64,000 bases of DNA from Lumnitzera littorea (Eukaryota > Streptophyta > Magnoliopsida > Myrtales > Combretaceae): NCBI GenBank assembly GCA_024138015.1, contig JAMXBB010000010.1:13300661-13364660 (forward strand). The letters run 5' to 3'. The position numbers and the translations under genes were made by a program. Below, piece by piece: positions 11,900-23,699 of the stretch (its first letter is position 1; every line of letters begins with the position of its first letter). A model generated the notes under the pieces. It was not told where the DNA came from and ran no database searches. It saw only the letters and a program-made list of their open reading frames with translations.

Positions 11900-12262
11900 A
11901 GGAATTAGCCTCCAACCTCCCCAAAACCCTTACAGACTTGTTCTTAGCTAAGGTCGACCTACTCTATCCAAGGCCAATAAAGGAAAGAAAGATAGTTCAA
12001 CAACAGCTTTGTTAGCTGCCAAGGAGACCAAGGACCAAACAACCAAGGTTCGAATTCTAAAGACCAGCTTAATATGGCATAAGGAATCTAATGCCAAGCA
12101 ATCTATAAGTTCAGCAACTATGAGTTAACCTCATTGGGAGCTTGGCTAAGCAAGATTAGACTTTAAGGAATTTGGCTCCAGCTTGGACAGCTAACTACTG
12201 ACTTGATTTTGTTCAGACTTAACTTACCCCAAAATAGCTCGAATACCTTATAAGCTAGGTAA
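11900..12262 (+). repeat. Direct repeat, copy 2 of 2 (about 370 bp)
   Basis: Partner of 8415-8793. The first 110 bp hold an open frame reading ELASNLPKTLTDLFLAKVDL and LYPRPIKERKIVQQQ, so the repeat may contain retroelement coding sequence and not just LTR. Copy 1 has the same start but an early stop. Confidence 0.7.
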
Positions 12263-12269
12263 TTAACCC

Positions 12270-12910
12270 ATCTCATTCTTTTATGTTATGCCTTGGATTT
12301 ATTATTGTTGTTATTATCATTATAAAATTTCTATTTTGATTATTATTATTATTATGTAGTTTATGGTATTAATTGTATAGTATGTTCGTTTCAGCTTCCA
12401 ATTACTTAAATGCTTTTCTTTTAAGTATTTATATGAATTCTACTGTTATTTAATAATATATGTATTCTTTTTATTATATTGGTTAGTAAGCCATATATTT
12501 TAACATTATCGTTATATGTTTACCTTATTATTTCTCTTCCATATATTGTATTCTTATGTTTACCTTATATAAATATGTTAACTTTTCACTTTATTATATT
12601 ATATATTTATATTATTTCCAATCCTTATCTTTGACTAATGAATCAATTCGATTAATTTTATTAAGAACTCAAGGCGGTTAGTTTTGTATAATGTAGAAGA
12701 TCAAGATCTAGTTATTTAGTATATTTGTGGTTAAAGTGACTCGCTTGTAAGTCACTCGAATTAATATATTTAGATAATTGTTGTTTTATATTTGATAAGC
12801 AGTTATTCTAAGTCATTAAAGAGATTATAGTTAGTTTTAAAGCCTTAATGTATTCTTGATTGGCAAAGATACGTAACAAGTTGCGGTACCCTTGGGTTCT
12901 TAGGTGTTAC
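12270..12910 (+). repeat. Probable Ty3/gypsy LTR fragment
   Basis: AT-rich block ending with GGTACCCTTGGGTTC and TTAGGTGTTACA, the style of chromovirus LTR 3' ends ('GGTCCC...GGTGTTACA'). The part at 12340-12390 (tatgtagtttatggtattaa) is matched on the opposite strand near 16900-16940. The 5' end is not defined. Confidence 0.4.
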
Positions 12911-13039
12911 AGTAATAGAAGTAAACTTGGAAGCACAACCTAAGATAACTTATTGCTACTGTATTAATGGATCAACAACAATTTTTCCAATAGTAGAATA
13001 CAACAAATTAAAAGTAATCAAAGTTACTATAATGAAAGA

Positions 13040-13040
<1 letters not shown>

Positions 13041-13072
<32 letters not shown>
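13041..13072. repeat. (AAT)n microsatellite
   Basis: About ten uninterrupted ATA/AAT units. A short frame running through it (12927-13121) is an artefact of the repeat. Confidence 0.9.
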
Positions 13073-13073
<1 letters not shown>

Positions 13074-13079
13074 TGTTTA

Positions 13080-15480
13080 TATGTGCTACATTTAGCCATG
13101 AAAATGGGAGAAACACTATAGCTTCACTTTATAGATTCACAAGAATATTCGTTTCTTGTTATCTCGTCCAGTAATAATCGTCAAACAAAATCTTCATTTG
13201 AAATTCTTGCCATAGGCTATTGGATAGGAAAGTTGGAAATAGCACCGATGAAGTGGAAGGAAAATAATAACTCAATGTGATTAATTCTTTAAAATATAAG
13301 GGTGAACCTTAGCTTGTAGTTTAAAAGGATACCATTGGTTTAGGTGAGTATCCCTTGCTTTGCTGTTATGTGTTTAAGCAATAGTCGAAAGAATGTCGAC
13401 CACTTGCCTACTTGTTGTGTACAACTATGAGATTCACTTAAGTGCATCTTATAACTTGGAGTATTTATACTTCAAATTGATATTGTTCATGATAAATCAT
13501 TACTTGGTATATTAGTTAATGTGCTTCTTGTTTCTAATGCGGATTGAGATTCATTAGAAATATGACTTGGTTGAACTTGGTGATATGATTCTACTTAGTT
13601 GACAAGAGTATTTGCTCTTATATGATGATTAATCATATTTCTTTTGTGACTTGGTGAATCTTGAATGGTAATCAAATGAAGGATAAGATTATGGAGCTTG
13701 TATATAAGTTATGATTCCTGTATTGTATCATACATGTTATTGTGGTATCTAACTATTGGATTGAAAATTAGGCATAGTTGCATTATTCTTAGTTTTTGGT
13801 ATTTAATGGGGATTATTGCTTAGCTTGGTTAACTTGGAAACTTTTCTTGGTTGGCTTAATTGGAATTCATACTTGGCTTCGCAAAATATGTTGTTTAACT
13901 ACATTTATGGCATATCGAGTATGTTTTCTAGCACCTAAGTTCCAACCTGAACCAGATTGGGTCTGTTATAATGGTTAACACTTTCTCTTATCCTCATCTA
14001 AATTGTATTATTAAAGTTAAGCCATCTCAAGGTATACCTCAGCAAGACCAATTGCATTCTAAACCGCCATGTAACACGTATCTTCTGGCACATCATTTCA
14101 AAAGGATTCCTTACTTTTTTTTTATAAAATATTTTTTGCCTCTTTTATCCTTTTTTAGTATATTGCATGTATTCCAATTGTAAATTACCCTTTTTGTCTT
14201 TTTCATGTATACTTTCTAACCCTAGTAAGACTATTATATAAACCTCATTTATATACAAACAACAACAACTTATTACATTGGATTATTATAAGTTTCCTTT
14301 CATGAGCAAACCTAGTGTTCTCATTTTTTTTTAACTCTTATCTATTTCCTTTAGTAAGGAATAGTGGCGAGTAATCCTATAGTTCGAACTAGTAAGTCAC
14401 ATCTAGCGATTTGTAGGATGAGTAGGATCAATTGGTGTGTAATATCCGATTAGCAGCTGCCCAGATTTACCACTTTCCCTTTTGTTTTCTTTTGTTCCTA
14501 TCCGTTGTGGTGCATCCACATCTGTATGACTTTTGAGACGTATCACCTACTCTTGAGTAGCTCTTTGTTGCCTTAGGTTGCTAGACTTTAAATCTAAGTG
14601 CTCGAAGAGTGTCGATTAACTAGATGAGAAGTTTAATTGGGCTAGGATATCGAGTATTGGTGCATGTCATGTATATTAGCATGGCATCCATAAGATGCAT
14701 AAATCATTATGCATATGCTCATTATTAGCTTGATAATTGGATGTATTGGGTTATTGATGATGCTAAGGTCATTGAATATATGATATTTGAACGTAATTAA
14801 GCTTACTTAGATGTTATATTTAGTTGTTTCTAATTTGTGCTCACTTGGCTCAAAACCTATCTAAGAGGTTAGCTTATCTAACCTTAGGTACTGAAGACAA
14901 GCAAGCTAAGAATTGGAAGTTAAGATAGATAAATGAGAGTGATTAGCAATAGGATTAGAATCAAGTTCTCAAATGCAACCTCAATAAAGACTGTTGAATT
15001 GCATTATGAGGATTTCGAGGTGAAGGATCACAAATGGGATGTATAATCAAATTAATTATGTATTGTATTGGATAGCTAAAATGTGATATTCCAAATGTAC
15101 GCTAAGTTATAAAGTTTCACTATGATATGTAATGTTCATACATGGATCTTTTAAGAGATATGTGTATTACAAAGTTGATTTGAAATGTTGGTTACAGTTT
15201 TAGCATCATCCTCAACTTGGAGATGGTACTTTTGGACATCAAAAGTTGAGAAAAAAAAATTAAGCAAACGCCTTAAGAGGTGAAGCATTATAGTTTAAAA
15301 CTGGTCCTAGTTGATTCCATGGAGCATTAAGTTTTAAACGTATAGATTATCTTATCAGTCAAGAGCTAAGTAAGCTAGTAGGTACATTTAGGGCTTAGTT
15401 TGTGATTTTCACCCTTATATCATGTTTGTCGCCACTTTGTTTAGATTTATTTGTGAAGCAATTGTATAATGCCTCGGGAC
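13080..15480. other. Retroelement-like debris, no gene recognised
   Basis: Mixed AT-rich sequence. The open frames at 13796-13978 and 13971-14183 have no domain. At 15469-15496 the phrase 'aatgcctcgggaccctaaatgggcatt' reads, on the minus strand, like the GGGTCCCGAGGC end of a Ty3/gypsy LTR, suggesting a minus-oriented element just to the right. Confidence 0.4.
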
Positions 15481-17340
15481 CCTAAATGGGCATTATAACT
15501 CGCTACATATCACAACTAGCCCAGAATATGTTAAAGCTTCTAAGTCCATAAATATAATAAAAACATATCACCAAATAATACATATAAACCACAAAGAAGT
15601 GGGTACCACATCCACTCAAAATACCTACAAAAACCCAAAATATCCAATAGAGTTCAAAACATATTGACTGATATCCATAAGACACAAGATAGATCAAGTA
15701 GCTAAAATTCCTCAATTATCACATAAAAGGAGTCCATCTCCTCGATAAACAAGTCTCCCATCATAATATAACTTATCTCCAACAAAACAAAAATCAATTC
15801 TATCCTAATCATCATAATAATAAAGATACTCGACACCCTCCTCCTCCTAGATGTCATTAACAAAAGTCTCCTCATATATAAGATAATCCTCTGATCCAAT
15901 ACTTGAAAAGAAAGAGAGTGAGCTAAAGTCTAGTATAGCTGTACAAAACATTTATGAATGCTAAGTCCAATCATTCACATGCAAAAAATATAGGTATAAT
16001 AGAATAATAACAACCAGTAGTTTGATTATCTTTACATTAAGCCAACAAACAACAAAGGGATATTTATAACCCCGCCACACTTGATCTTTATCCACATACA
16101 CATATAGATATAAATACGTTTTCTTTAAGTCCTTTACGCCGAGAGTCTAGAGTCTAGAAACCTAATGATTTAGTTGTGTTGTCTCATATGAAAGTTTATT
16201 AGGAAATCACTGCATACAATTAGCAATTACTCCTCTAAAGATTTGCTACTGTAGGCTCATAAAGCGAGCGAGTCAAGCATAACCAATAATCAAGGTTATT
16301 TAGGCTGTTTATAGATTAGTCTGTATATGGATTAGTTTGGTTACATATTAGGTCCTAACATGCATAACTATACAAACAAACACTACGTACTTAAAATTGC
16401 TCCACAACCACTAACCAAACTCCAAGCTCATAACCTGAAACAAAAGCTTAGTCCCCAACAAGAAAATCCAACCACCACTACGAATCTATTTGAAAAACGA
16501 GTATACAAATTAAGCTTCAATGCTCGGTAATTAAATTCTACTTAGAAGTTACCCACGAACCTATACTTATCTAAATAAAGGTTTTGAAAGAAGATAATCA
16601 AATCTAAGCATAAATTCATGATAGAAATTAAAGATAATATCAATAAATAGTATGATGAAGCAAAAAGTTGACATATTTATATAATATCATTTAATTACTT
16701 TAAATCGTAAGGTACAGTATATATACATATATATGTATATAAAATATAAACTAGACACATGATAAAGGTATCGAAATGTATAATTTTACTAATTGATATA
16801 ATAACAAATAACACATACTTAGTTTAATAATACTATAATTCACAAAAATACATAAGGAAAAAAATATGAATTGATAATAGTAATCCAAATTATACATACT
16901 TTCCGATTAATACCATACACTACATAATCATACTAACAATGAAATAGAAATAACATGGCATTAGTAATATCATCAATAATAATAGTAAATAAGATCGTAA
17001 TCATAGTAGAATAAAATTATTGTAATCAAATTGATACTTGACTTTGCATAACAGTGATACGAGTACTATTGCAACTCCATACCTAGAAAATAGCAACCTA
17101 ACTTCGATTACAATAGAAGACAGAAAATTGGGCCCAACATACACAATATATAATAGTAACTTTTATATAATTTAATACTATATAATATGGCAATTGAATA
17201 ATCTATTAATAGAAATCGGATACTAATACCTAATTATTTTCACAATAATAATGGAAAACAAAATAAAAATAATACACTACCTACATTATATCAAATAGGA
17301 AATCAACATGGCTCGCGAAATTAAATCAAAACAAAATCAC
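15481..17340 (-). repeat. Probable minus-oriented Ty3/gypsy LTR or UTR block
   Basis: On the minus strand the block ends with the GGGTCCCGAGGC phrase at about 15475-15487. It contains sequence near 16900-16940 that matches 12340-12390. Two short frames at 15503-15899 are Ile/Tyr-rich noise. No coding domain is visible. Confidence 0.4.
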
Positions 17341-17354
17341 TAGATGGGCATAAT

Positions 17355-17792
17355 TTGACGTCAAATGAGAACCTATTACATAAAAAAGTAAATATAGAAA
17401 TTACTTTATATTTAAATAAATATCCAAATAATCAACTAGTGTTAATTATTGAAATGGGTTTGGAACGTATGGAAACGGGTACGAATGCAACACACATTAA
17501 GGACAATTGGCTTCGGAGCTCCAACGTGAAAGAATTTGATTTTGGGGAATGGGGTCCGGTTGACAGGGATTTGAAATTGGGGAGGACTTGTAAAGAAAAG
17601 GGATTGGAGAAGGAGAAATGGACAGGGGTCGGCGTGGGGTCCAGTGGGAAAAGGGAGACGAGGGAAGAGATTGAGAGATGGAGGAAGGGGTCTGACGAAG
17701 AAAAAGGCAGCGAGAGAGAGATTAAAAAAAAAAATGAGGGTCCGATGAAAGCAAAATGCAAAGAAAGATTGAGGGAATTAGGGGAAGTCTAA
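17355..17792 (+). other. Unrecognised 145-residue open frame in a GC-richer patch
   Basis: I do not recognise this frame. Its first third is ordinary AT-rich sequence. The rest is strongly charged: Glu, Lys, Arg and Gly make up most of residues 70-145, with repeated EK/ER/KG pairs, and there is no hydrophobic segment. The opposite strand is also open over 17432-17761, encoding a Ser/Pro/Phe-rich string. Both effects are expected from a purine-rich strand without T, where stops are rare. Similar GC-rich patches inside AT-rich repeats occur at 9430-9540 and 57990-58100. I think it is a purine-rich part of a retroelement untranslated region and probably not a protein gene, but it is the longest plus-strand frame in the window. 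Confidence 0.3.
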
Positions 17793-18299
17793 TGGGCCTA
17801 AGGATGATGGGATTTAAGGTAGAGTTTAAATGAAATGAAATATTCTAGAATTAAGGGTCAATTTATAATAGAAATAAAAAATTAATGAGTTAATTAAAAT
17901 AAGAATATATAGTATTTGGGAGAATAAGTTATATATAAAGTGTACCTAATTCAACTACTTTAAAGCATCAAATTCGGTATCTATTTGATATAAACTTGTG
18001 GTGTAATCCATCCAAATAACTATGAAAAATGAATCTGTAGCTAAATCTTTAAAAAAGAATCAAGTTTTATTTGCATTAAGGGGTAAAAAAAACTCTGAAA
18101 TCGATAAGAAATTTGAAATTTTTGTTTGTATGAAAAGATAAGATGTTCAAAAGAGAGTTTGGTAAAAGTCCACAAGTTTACAAAACTTTGTATATACATT
18201 AGCAATTAAAAACTAGAGGGTCACCTAAGAAAACCTTAGTAATTTCCCAAAAGTTAGTAAAATCAATAAACAAAATAAGAGTTCAGCCACTTCTTTTTA

Positions 18300-18800
18300 G
18301 TCCTCACTTCCTAACCCTGTTTTTTAATCTTTTGGAAGTACGTGTTATGCTTGTAACTTCACTTTGAACCTACAAAACAAATTATAGGGAAATACATGAT
18401 AGCTTGCTTAATGAGTGGGATAGAGATAAAAATATGCATTCAGTAAAAAATAATCCAGGTTTTTAATCAAGTTAATTAGATATAATGTATATATAAGCAA
18501 ATACCATCGTATAACGTTATCTGGTCTGTCACGAGATTAGAGAAATTATGCTTACTCTAATTCAGATTGAGGAGTTTAACATTTCACACATAAATTAAAA
18601 CTAAACTAGGGCTTATGCAATGGAGAACACCCTTCTCTTAAGACTACCTTCGAACTACTGTCCTCAACCTTATCACAACCTTCTCCCTTATTATTTAGTT
18701 CAACTAAGAGTGGGAAAACAACCATTTTAGCCATCCTTATCTAAGGATCAATGTTTGGCCTGAGAGTCCTAGTCGTTCCCTTAGTAAGTTACAACACATA
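18300..18800 (-). repeat. Noncoding repeat, inverted copy of 32400-32760
   Basis: Read on the minus strand, the phrase 'taatttctctaatctcgtgacaga' and the preceding 'ttagagtaag' region match 'tgtaatttctctaatctcatgataga' at 32660-32695. Flanking text follows the same order. The alignment is patchy and probably marks two old copies of one Ty3/gypsy untranslated region. Confidence 0.45.
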
Positions 18801-19199
18801 TTAGGTAATGTTCGGCCAAGTTGAAGTTAGTTTACTTTTGGGTGGTTAACCAATTTCAGACAATACAATCCCGGTAGTAATCACGAAACAAACAATACAT
18901 AGAGTTAAGCTCTCATAGTAACAAAACAATATTCAAGCACAAGTGCTACATATGCATAGTTAACTAATCTACAACCATAACTAGATACTAAAACCTTTAA
19001 GTATTTTAAAATAATACTTCAAAATACTAGACATATAATACTTGATAATCTTTTGTAATAGTCTCGTCCACTTCAACTTGTTCTTAAATATTCAATACAA
19101 TAACTTTAGTTTTTGCTAAACATAAAGTATAGGAGCTTGTTTTAATGGTTTAAGTGTGGTTGTGAATGGATTTAAGGAAGTCTATTAAGCTATTTATTA

Positions 19200-19367
19200 A
19201 GTACATAGCTTACTATTGAAGTCTCTAACCAAGGTTTTGACTATATGTGTAATACCAAGTTCTAGGTCTAGAAACCTTTTGACAAAGTATTTGACATGAG
19301 TTTTCCTATACTAGTAACTTTCTAACTAAGTCTCTATAGTTATTATCATGAGATCTCTTGTACTAAC
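19200..19367. repeat. Degenerate tandem array, left part
   Basis: Contains spaced variants of a phrase like 'CTAACC-TTTTG-CAAGT-TCTAA' (for example gaaaccttttgacaaagta at about 19276). The same kind of phrase recurs on the other side of the LTR-like insertion at 22000-22280, so the insertion seems to have split one array. Confidence 0.4.
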
Positions 19368-21998
19368 TGTAGACATCTAATTTTTGTCTCTTTTTTATTT
19401 TTTAGTTTAGGTTATAGAGTCTTAAATTAGAAAAATTTCAAAAAAATAAGAAATTAAAGAAAACCCCCCAAAATGAAGAAATTTAGAAAAAAAAAAAAGA
19501 ATTCTAGAAAAATAAAAAAAATAGGAAAATAGGAAAAAACACAAAAAATAAAAAATTTGGAAAAAAATAAAAAAATGAAAAATTTAGGAAAATATATAAG
19601 AAATTTGAAAAGTTACAAAAAATTAAAAAAAAAAAAAGAAATTTAGAATATAATAAATTTTTTAGGTTATTTAAATAAAATAGGATTTTAATTTAAATAA
19701 ATTTGAATAAAGAACCGTTGGACCTGAGTTTAGATTTAAATTTAACCTATGCTGACCTGGGTCATATGTGCAATTAAATTGCATATATAGACAAGACATA
19801 AGCCAACAGCCTATCACTAAAGCATTTGGACATTGCAATTGGGGCTAACTAGAGATCAAGGGTTCGAAACTCACTAAAGGCATAGAGAAATGCTTTTTTG
19901 TTTTTTTTTGTTTTATAACTCATTGTGTTATTACATGTCAAAATATCATTGGGTCACGTGTCTAATTGTGATATGTGGTACGTTGTGATTTGTCGCGACA
20001 ACAAAATTTTTTTCCCTTTTTTTTTTCTCCCTTCCTTTTCCTTTTTTGTTCCTCATTTTCTCATTATAAAAACTTACACTCACACACACAAAGGGGGAAG
20101 GAAAAAAGAAAAGAAAAGAAAAGAAAAGAAAACAGTAGAAAGGGGTTTAGTTTTTAAAAGACACACACACGCATAAAACAAACAAGAACAGAGCTCTCTC
20201 TCTCTCGACTCTCTCTCCACCACTCTCTCTGTTTCATTGTCTTTCTCCCACTCTCACCAATTTCGAAAAGCACACACACACACAAAGAGGGGATCTTCTC
20301 TCTCAGCCTGTATTCTCCCTCTTACTTGGCTCTCTCTCTCTCCACCAACTCCCTTATTATCAGTCTCTCTTGCTCCCACACTCTCTCTAAACTCCTATCG
20401 TGTAAACATTCTCTCTCGACATCTATCTCTCTCTAATCCCTCTTACTCGCACACACTACCCTGTACACACAAACTCCTCTCGACCCTTGCTCCATCGTAC
20501 GACTCACTCACCACACACCTTCGACCCCCACTCCAGCTACTGCATGTGATACATACCGTTGCATAACATATATAGAACCCGCAACTTGTTCACACACCAA
20601 CTCATCGCCGCACGACCCATACCCAGTGCCACAGTCGCCAAGACCTACGACCACTGCACTCTCTTGACCCATAACTCACCAACGTTACTTAATCTTTGCC
20701 CAAACACCAAACTACCCTCGACAGCCATCCAAACACACTACTATAGCCACACTCCAACCCCTTTTGCAAGAACCACCATTGCCGTTCGAGCCAACAACCA
20801 CCAAATGTCCACTAAACGTGGTGGCATCGTCCCTGCACCCCCTAAACCTAATACAAACTACATAAAAACTGAAATTTTCATTTGAAATCAGCCCAAAAAC
20901 GCCCCGATTACCTCCAGTTTCTTCTACAGTTGGTGACCCATAACTTACTGGACCCGATCTGTAGAGCTCCGACCTAACTCGACTCGACTCGAGGATCCAA
21001 TCTGCGCTGCTAACCCGATCTAAATCCCCCTTGCTTGGTCGGGCCATTTCCCAATTTAATAATTATTGCTGTTTTTGTTTTTGTTTTCTTTTTTTTTATT
21101 ATTTAATTTATTTTATTTCATTTCTTGTAGTTTTTTGCAAAATAAAAAAAATAAAAAAAAAAGAAAAAGAAAAAGAAAGAAAAAAAAGAGAAAGAAATGT
21201 AGTTTATTTATTTGTTATTTTACTTAATCTAATAGATAAAATAAAATAAAAATAAAAATAAATAAGTAAGTAAATAGAAAGAATAAAGATTGTTATTTCT
21301 TTTTGTTGCTTAGAAAAACATATTTTTTAAAATAAAAATAAAAATAAAATGAATCCTTTCCAAATTAAGGCATTTTAAGTTTTCGAAAAATAAATGAACT
21401 TAAAACGGGTAAAATATGTAAACCCGACAATTTTTCCAAAGTTAAAATTAAATCAACTCGCTATGTTTTTGGTAAACGAACTATGTAAGTCTGATCCCGA
21501 ATAGCGGGTACGTAGGCATTCGTATGTCAATATAGGGCAACTTAAAATATGGAAAGTTTTATTTTTTAGATGTTTATGTACATTAATCAATTTAATTACG
21601 TATATTATAATTAACTGTTTTAGAAATCAAAAAGGGTATATTTGAAAAGCAAAATTAAATTCGGAAGGTTAAAAAGCGGTACCCATTTAAGATTTAATAA
21701 ATTAGCCCCTAGACTTAAATCTTTTATTTTCAAAAAAGCTATTTTACAAATTGTTTTTTTTTTTTAATCGATAGATTGGTAGCTAAGTTAGAACCAATCC
21801 ACCCAATTGATTATAACTTAACCCTTTTTCCCAACTCCGATAAGGTGGCGACTCCAATCTCTTTTTAAATTGAAAAAATGGTTTTCTTTAAACCATAATC
21901 GAAAATCAGTATTAAACGGGTAGGGTTTAGTACCGATCGGCTTAGAGAAGACCTAATTTTATAAAAAAAACCAAGATGGTGAAAAATCAGGCTCAATA
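19368..21998 (+). mobile_element. Tat/Ogre-like LTR, probably solo or near-solo
   Basis: Starts TGTAGACATCTAATTTTTGT, the typical opening of plant Tat/Ogre LTRs. An A-rich degenerate U3-like tract (19430-19640) follows, then a TATA-like gcatatatag (19780), a long pyrimidine- and CA-rich core (20020-20900), a 'cccgatc/ctcgactcgactcg' patch, and AT-rich sequence. The phrase TGGCGACTCC at 21846-21855 looks like the start of the primer-binding site used by this lineage. ACTAAC occurs directly before the start (19362-19367) and again at 21998-22003, possibly a target duplication, but the right end is uncertain and lacks a clear CA. The open frames inside (19925-20885 and 21031-21249) are compositional artefacts. 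Confidence 0.5.
19803..19885 (+). repeat. tRNA-like (SINE-like) segment in the LTR
   Basis: The stretch 'gcctatcactaaagcatttgg' resembles a decayed tRNA A box, and 'agggttcgaaactc' at about 19859-19872 matches a Pol III B box (GGTTCGAANC). The spacing of about 45-50 bp is tRNA-like. I see no cloverleaf good enough for a functional tRNA. It could be a SINE head or simply part of this LTR family. Confidence 0.35.
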
Positions 21999-21999
21999 C

Positions 22000-22290
22000 T
22001 AACTAACCTTTTGATCAAGTTTCTAATGTAATTTTAATAAGGCTTCATTTACCATTCAAGTCTTTAAATAAGTCTCTGATATTGTTATAGTTGAATTTTT
22101 TTCACTGGCCAACCTTTTGGTCAAGTTTCTAACTTTATTTTAGCTAAGCTTTTCTCACTAGATAACCTTGTAGACAAATCTCTAATCCTATAGTTTAGTC
22201 CCTCTTTTTCAAATCAATCCTCTAACAAACCTTCTGATAAACCCTCTAGCAAATCTTCTGACAAACCTTAAGCTTACACATTTGCTTTAA
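22000..22290. repeat. Degenerate tandem array, right part
   Basis: Variants of 'CTAACCTTTTGATCAAGTTTCTAA' start near 22003 and 22105, with shorter forms at 22160 and 22215-22265 (aaaccttctgataaaccctc, aaatcttctgacaaacc). The spacing is roughly 50-100 bp and irregular. Confidence 0.45.
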
Positions 22291-22299
22291 AATTTACTC

Positions 22300-23430
22300 A
22301 AGCACTTCAGTTTTAGGTCAAAACTTAAGGTAACATCCTGATTCCATCCTTTACCCAATTTAATAACATATCAATACCTTAACTCCGCTACTCCTAATAT
22401 CCTTCATTTTAACCAATGCAAGTCCAATCTAACAATTTTAACATATCATCCACTTCAATTGATATCACCTCAACTCTACACCACTAAGCTCAACAAGATA
22501 CATTATAAATAATTTCTAGCATAGGTGCCAATTAATTTCTTCAAAAATAATCAAATTAAACTTTGAAGGGTTAATATCGAATTTGGTACCCGATATTTCA
22601 CCATTTTTTTCAATATGTACCTAAAGTTTCAAAATGCTAATTTACTACCTAGCCAAATTATTTATACTAGTTTACCTCTATTAGATATGGACCTATAGAT
22701 GCATAACACGTGTCTTTTGACTTCATCATTATTAATATACTACTATGGAACATATATCCTAATTTATATTATTTTTATTACTGTTATATTATTAATCGTG
22801 ATTAGTATAAACCTAGAATATTTTCAATATTGGGCTTTAAATAATACAACAGGCTTCTTTACCATTAATCAATAGCTCTACATAAGCTCATCTATTTTAC
22901 TTAACTTATATACTAGGTTCAAAGATAAAAACTAAGCAATATGGGACGATATGCAAACATAACTTTTCCTACATGGCCTCAATTATGTTGATTCCCCTTT
23001 AGCAGACATGACTTCGAATATGAAGAGACCACTTTTTGATTTATTCTTCCAAGAACATCCTACATAACCATGAACATGTTGGTAAAGAGCCTGCAATGCC
23101 TCCTTAACTTGTCTACATAAGAGATAGACCTTAAGCATTGAGTTTTAAAAAACCAAATAAAAAAAAAAAACTTTCATCTCATTAAAAAGCCTCTTAGAGA
23201 AGTTCATGCAATAACATCTTACGTTAGTACTCCATTGTGGACTTTTGCTAAGCTAAATAAGAGCACTTCATCTCTATTTTTCCTTCTCTTCTTTCTCTTC
23301 GTTGTTGTTCCTTAGCCATGAATGACCCCTGTTTTAAAGGAAGGAAACAAAGTAATTTGGAATATATAGTAGCGAACTTTGGTGAGTGCAATGTTGAGCT
23401 ATAATATATAGCTCATGATGTTCTCTCCTG
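22300..23430. other. Intergenic DNA, no gene recognised
   Basis: AT-rich sequence. The part from 22565 ('ggttaatatcgaatttggta...') has the style of a MITE end, but I could not find the matching opposite end. Confidence 0.4.
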
Positions 23431-23440
23431 TGAATTGTCC

Positions 23441-23696
23441 TCTCTCTTTTCATTTTTCTTGCTTGTTGCCTCGTCTTTATGAGAAGAAGAATAGAGTTGT
23501 TAGTGAAAAAGAGAATGAAAGCATGTAACTCCACAATGCAGAATTTAACTTATTTCGCAAGTTTCATCTCTCTCTTTTTATTTTTCTTGCTTGTTGTGCC
23601 ATCTTTATGAGAAGAAGAATAGAGTTGTTAGTGAAAAAGAGAATGAAAGCATGCAACTCCACAATGCAAAATATAACTTATTTCGTAAGTTTCATT
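23441..23696. repeat. 128-bp tandem duplication
   Basis: Two head-to-tail units, 23441-23568 and 23569-23696, share nearly all bases, including gagaagaagaatagagttgt at 23481 and again at 23609. Differences are few, so the duplication is younger than most repeats here. Confidence 0.9.
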
Positions 23697-23699
23697 AGT

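Noticed and set aside
20237..20885. Two overlapping His/Thr/Pro-rich frames of about 108 residues
   Set aside because: They come from the CT/CA-rich core of an LTR, where stops are rare in any frame; no domain.
22565..22760. Possible MITE end ('ggttaatatcgaatttggta')
   Set aside because: No matching inverted end or target duplication was found within reach.
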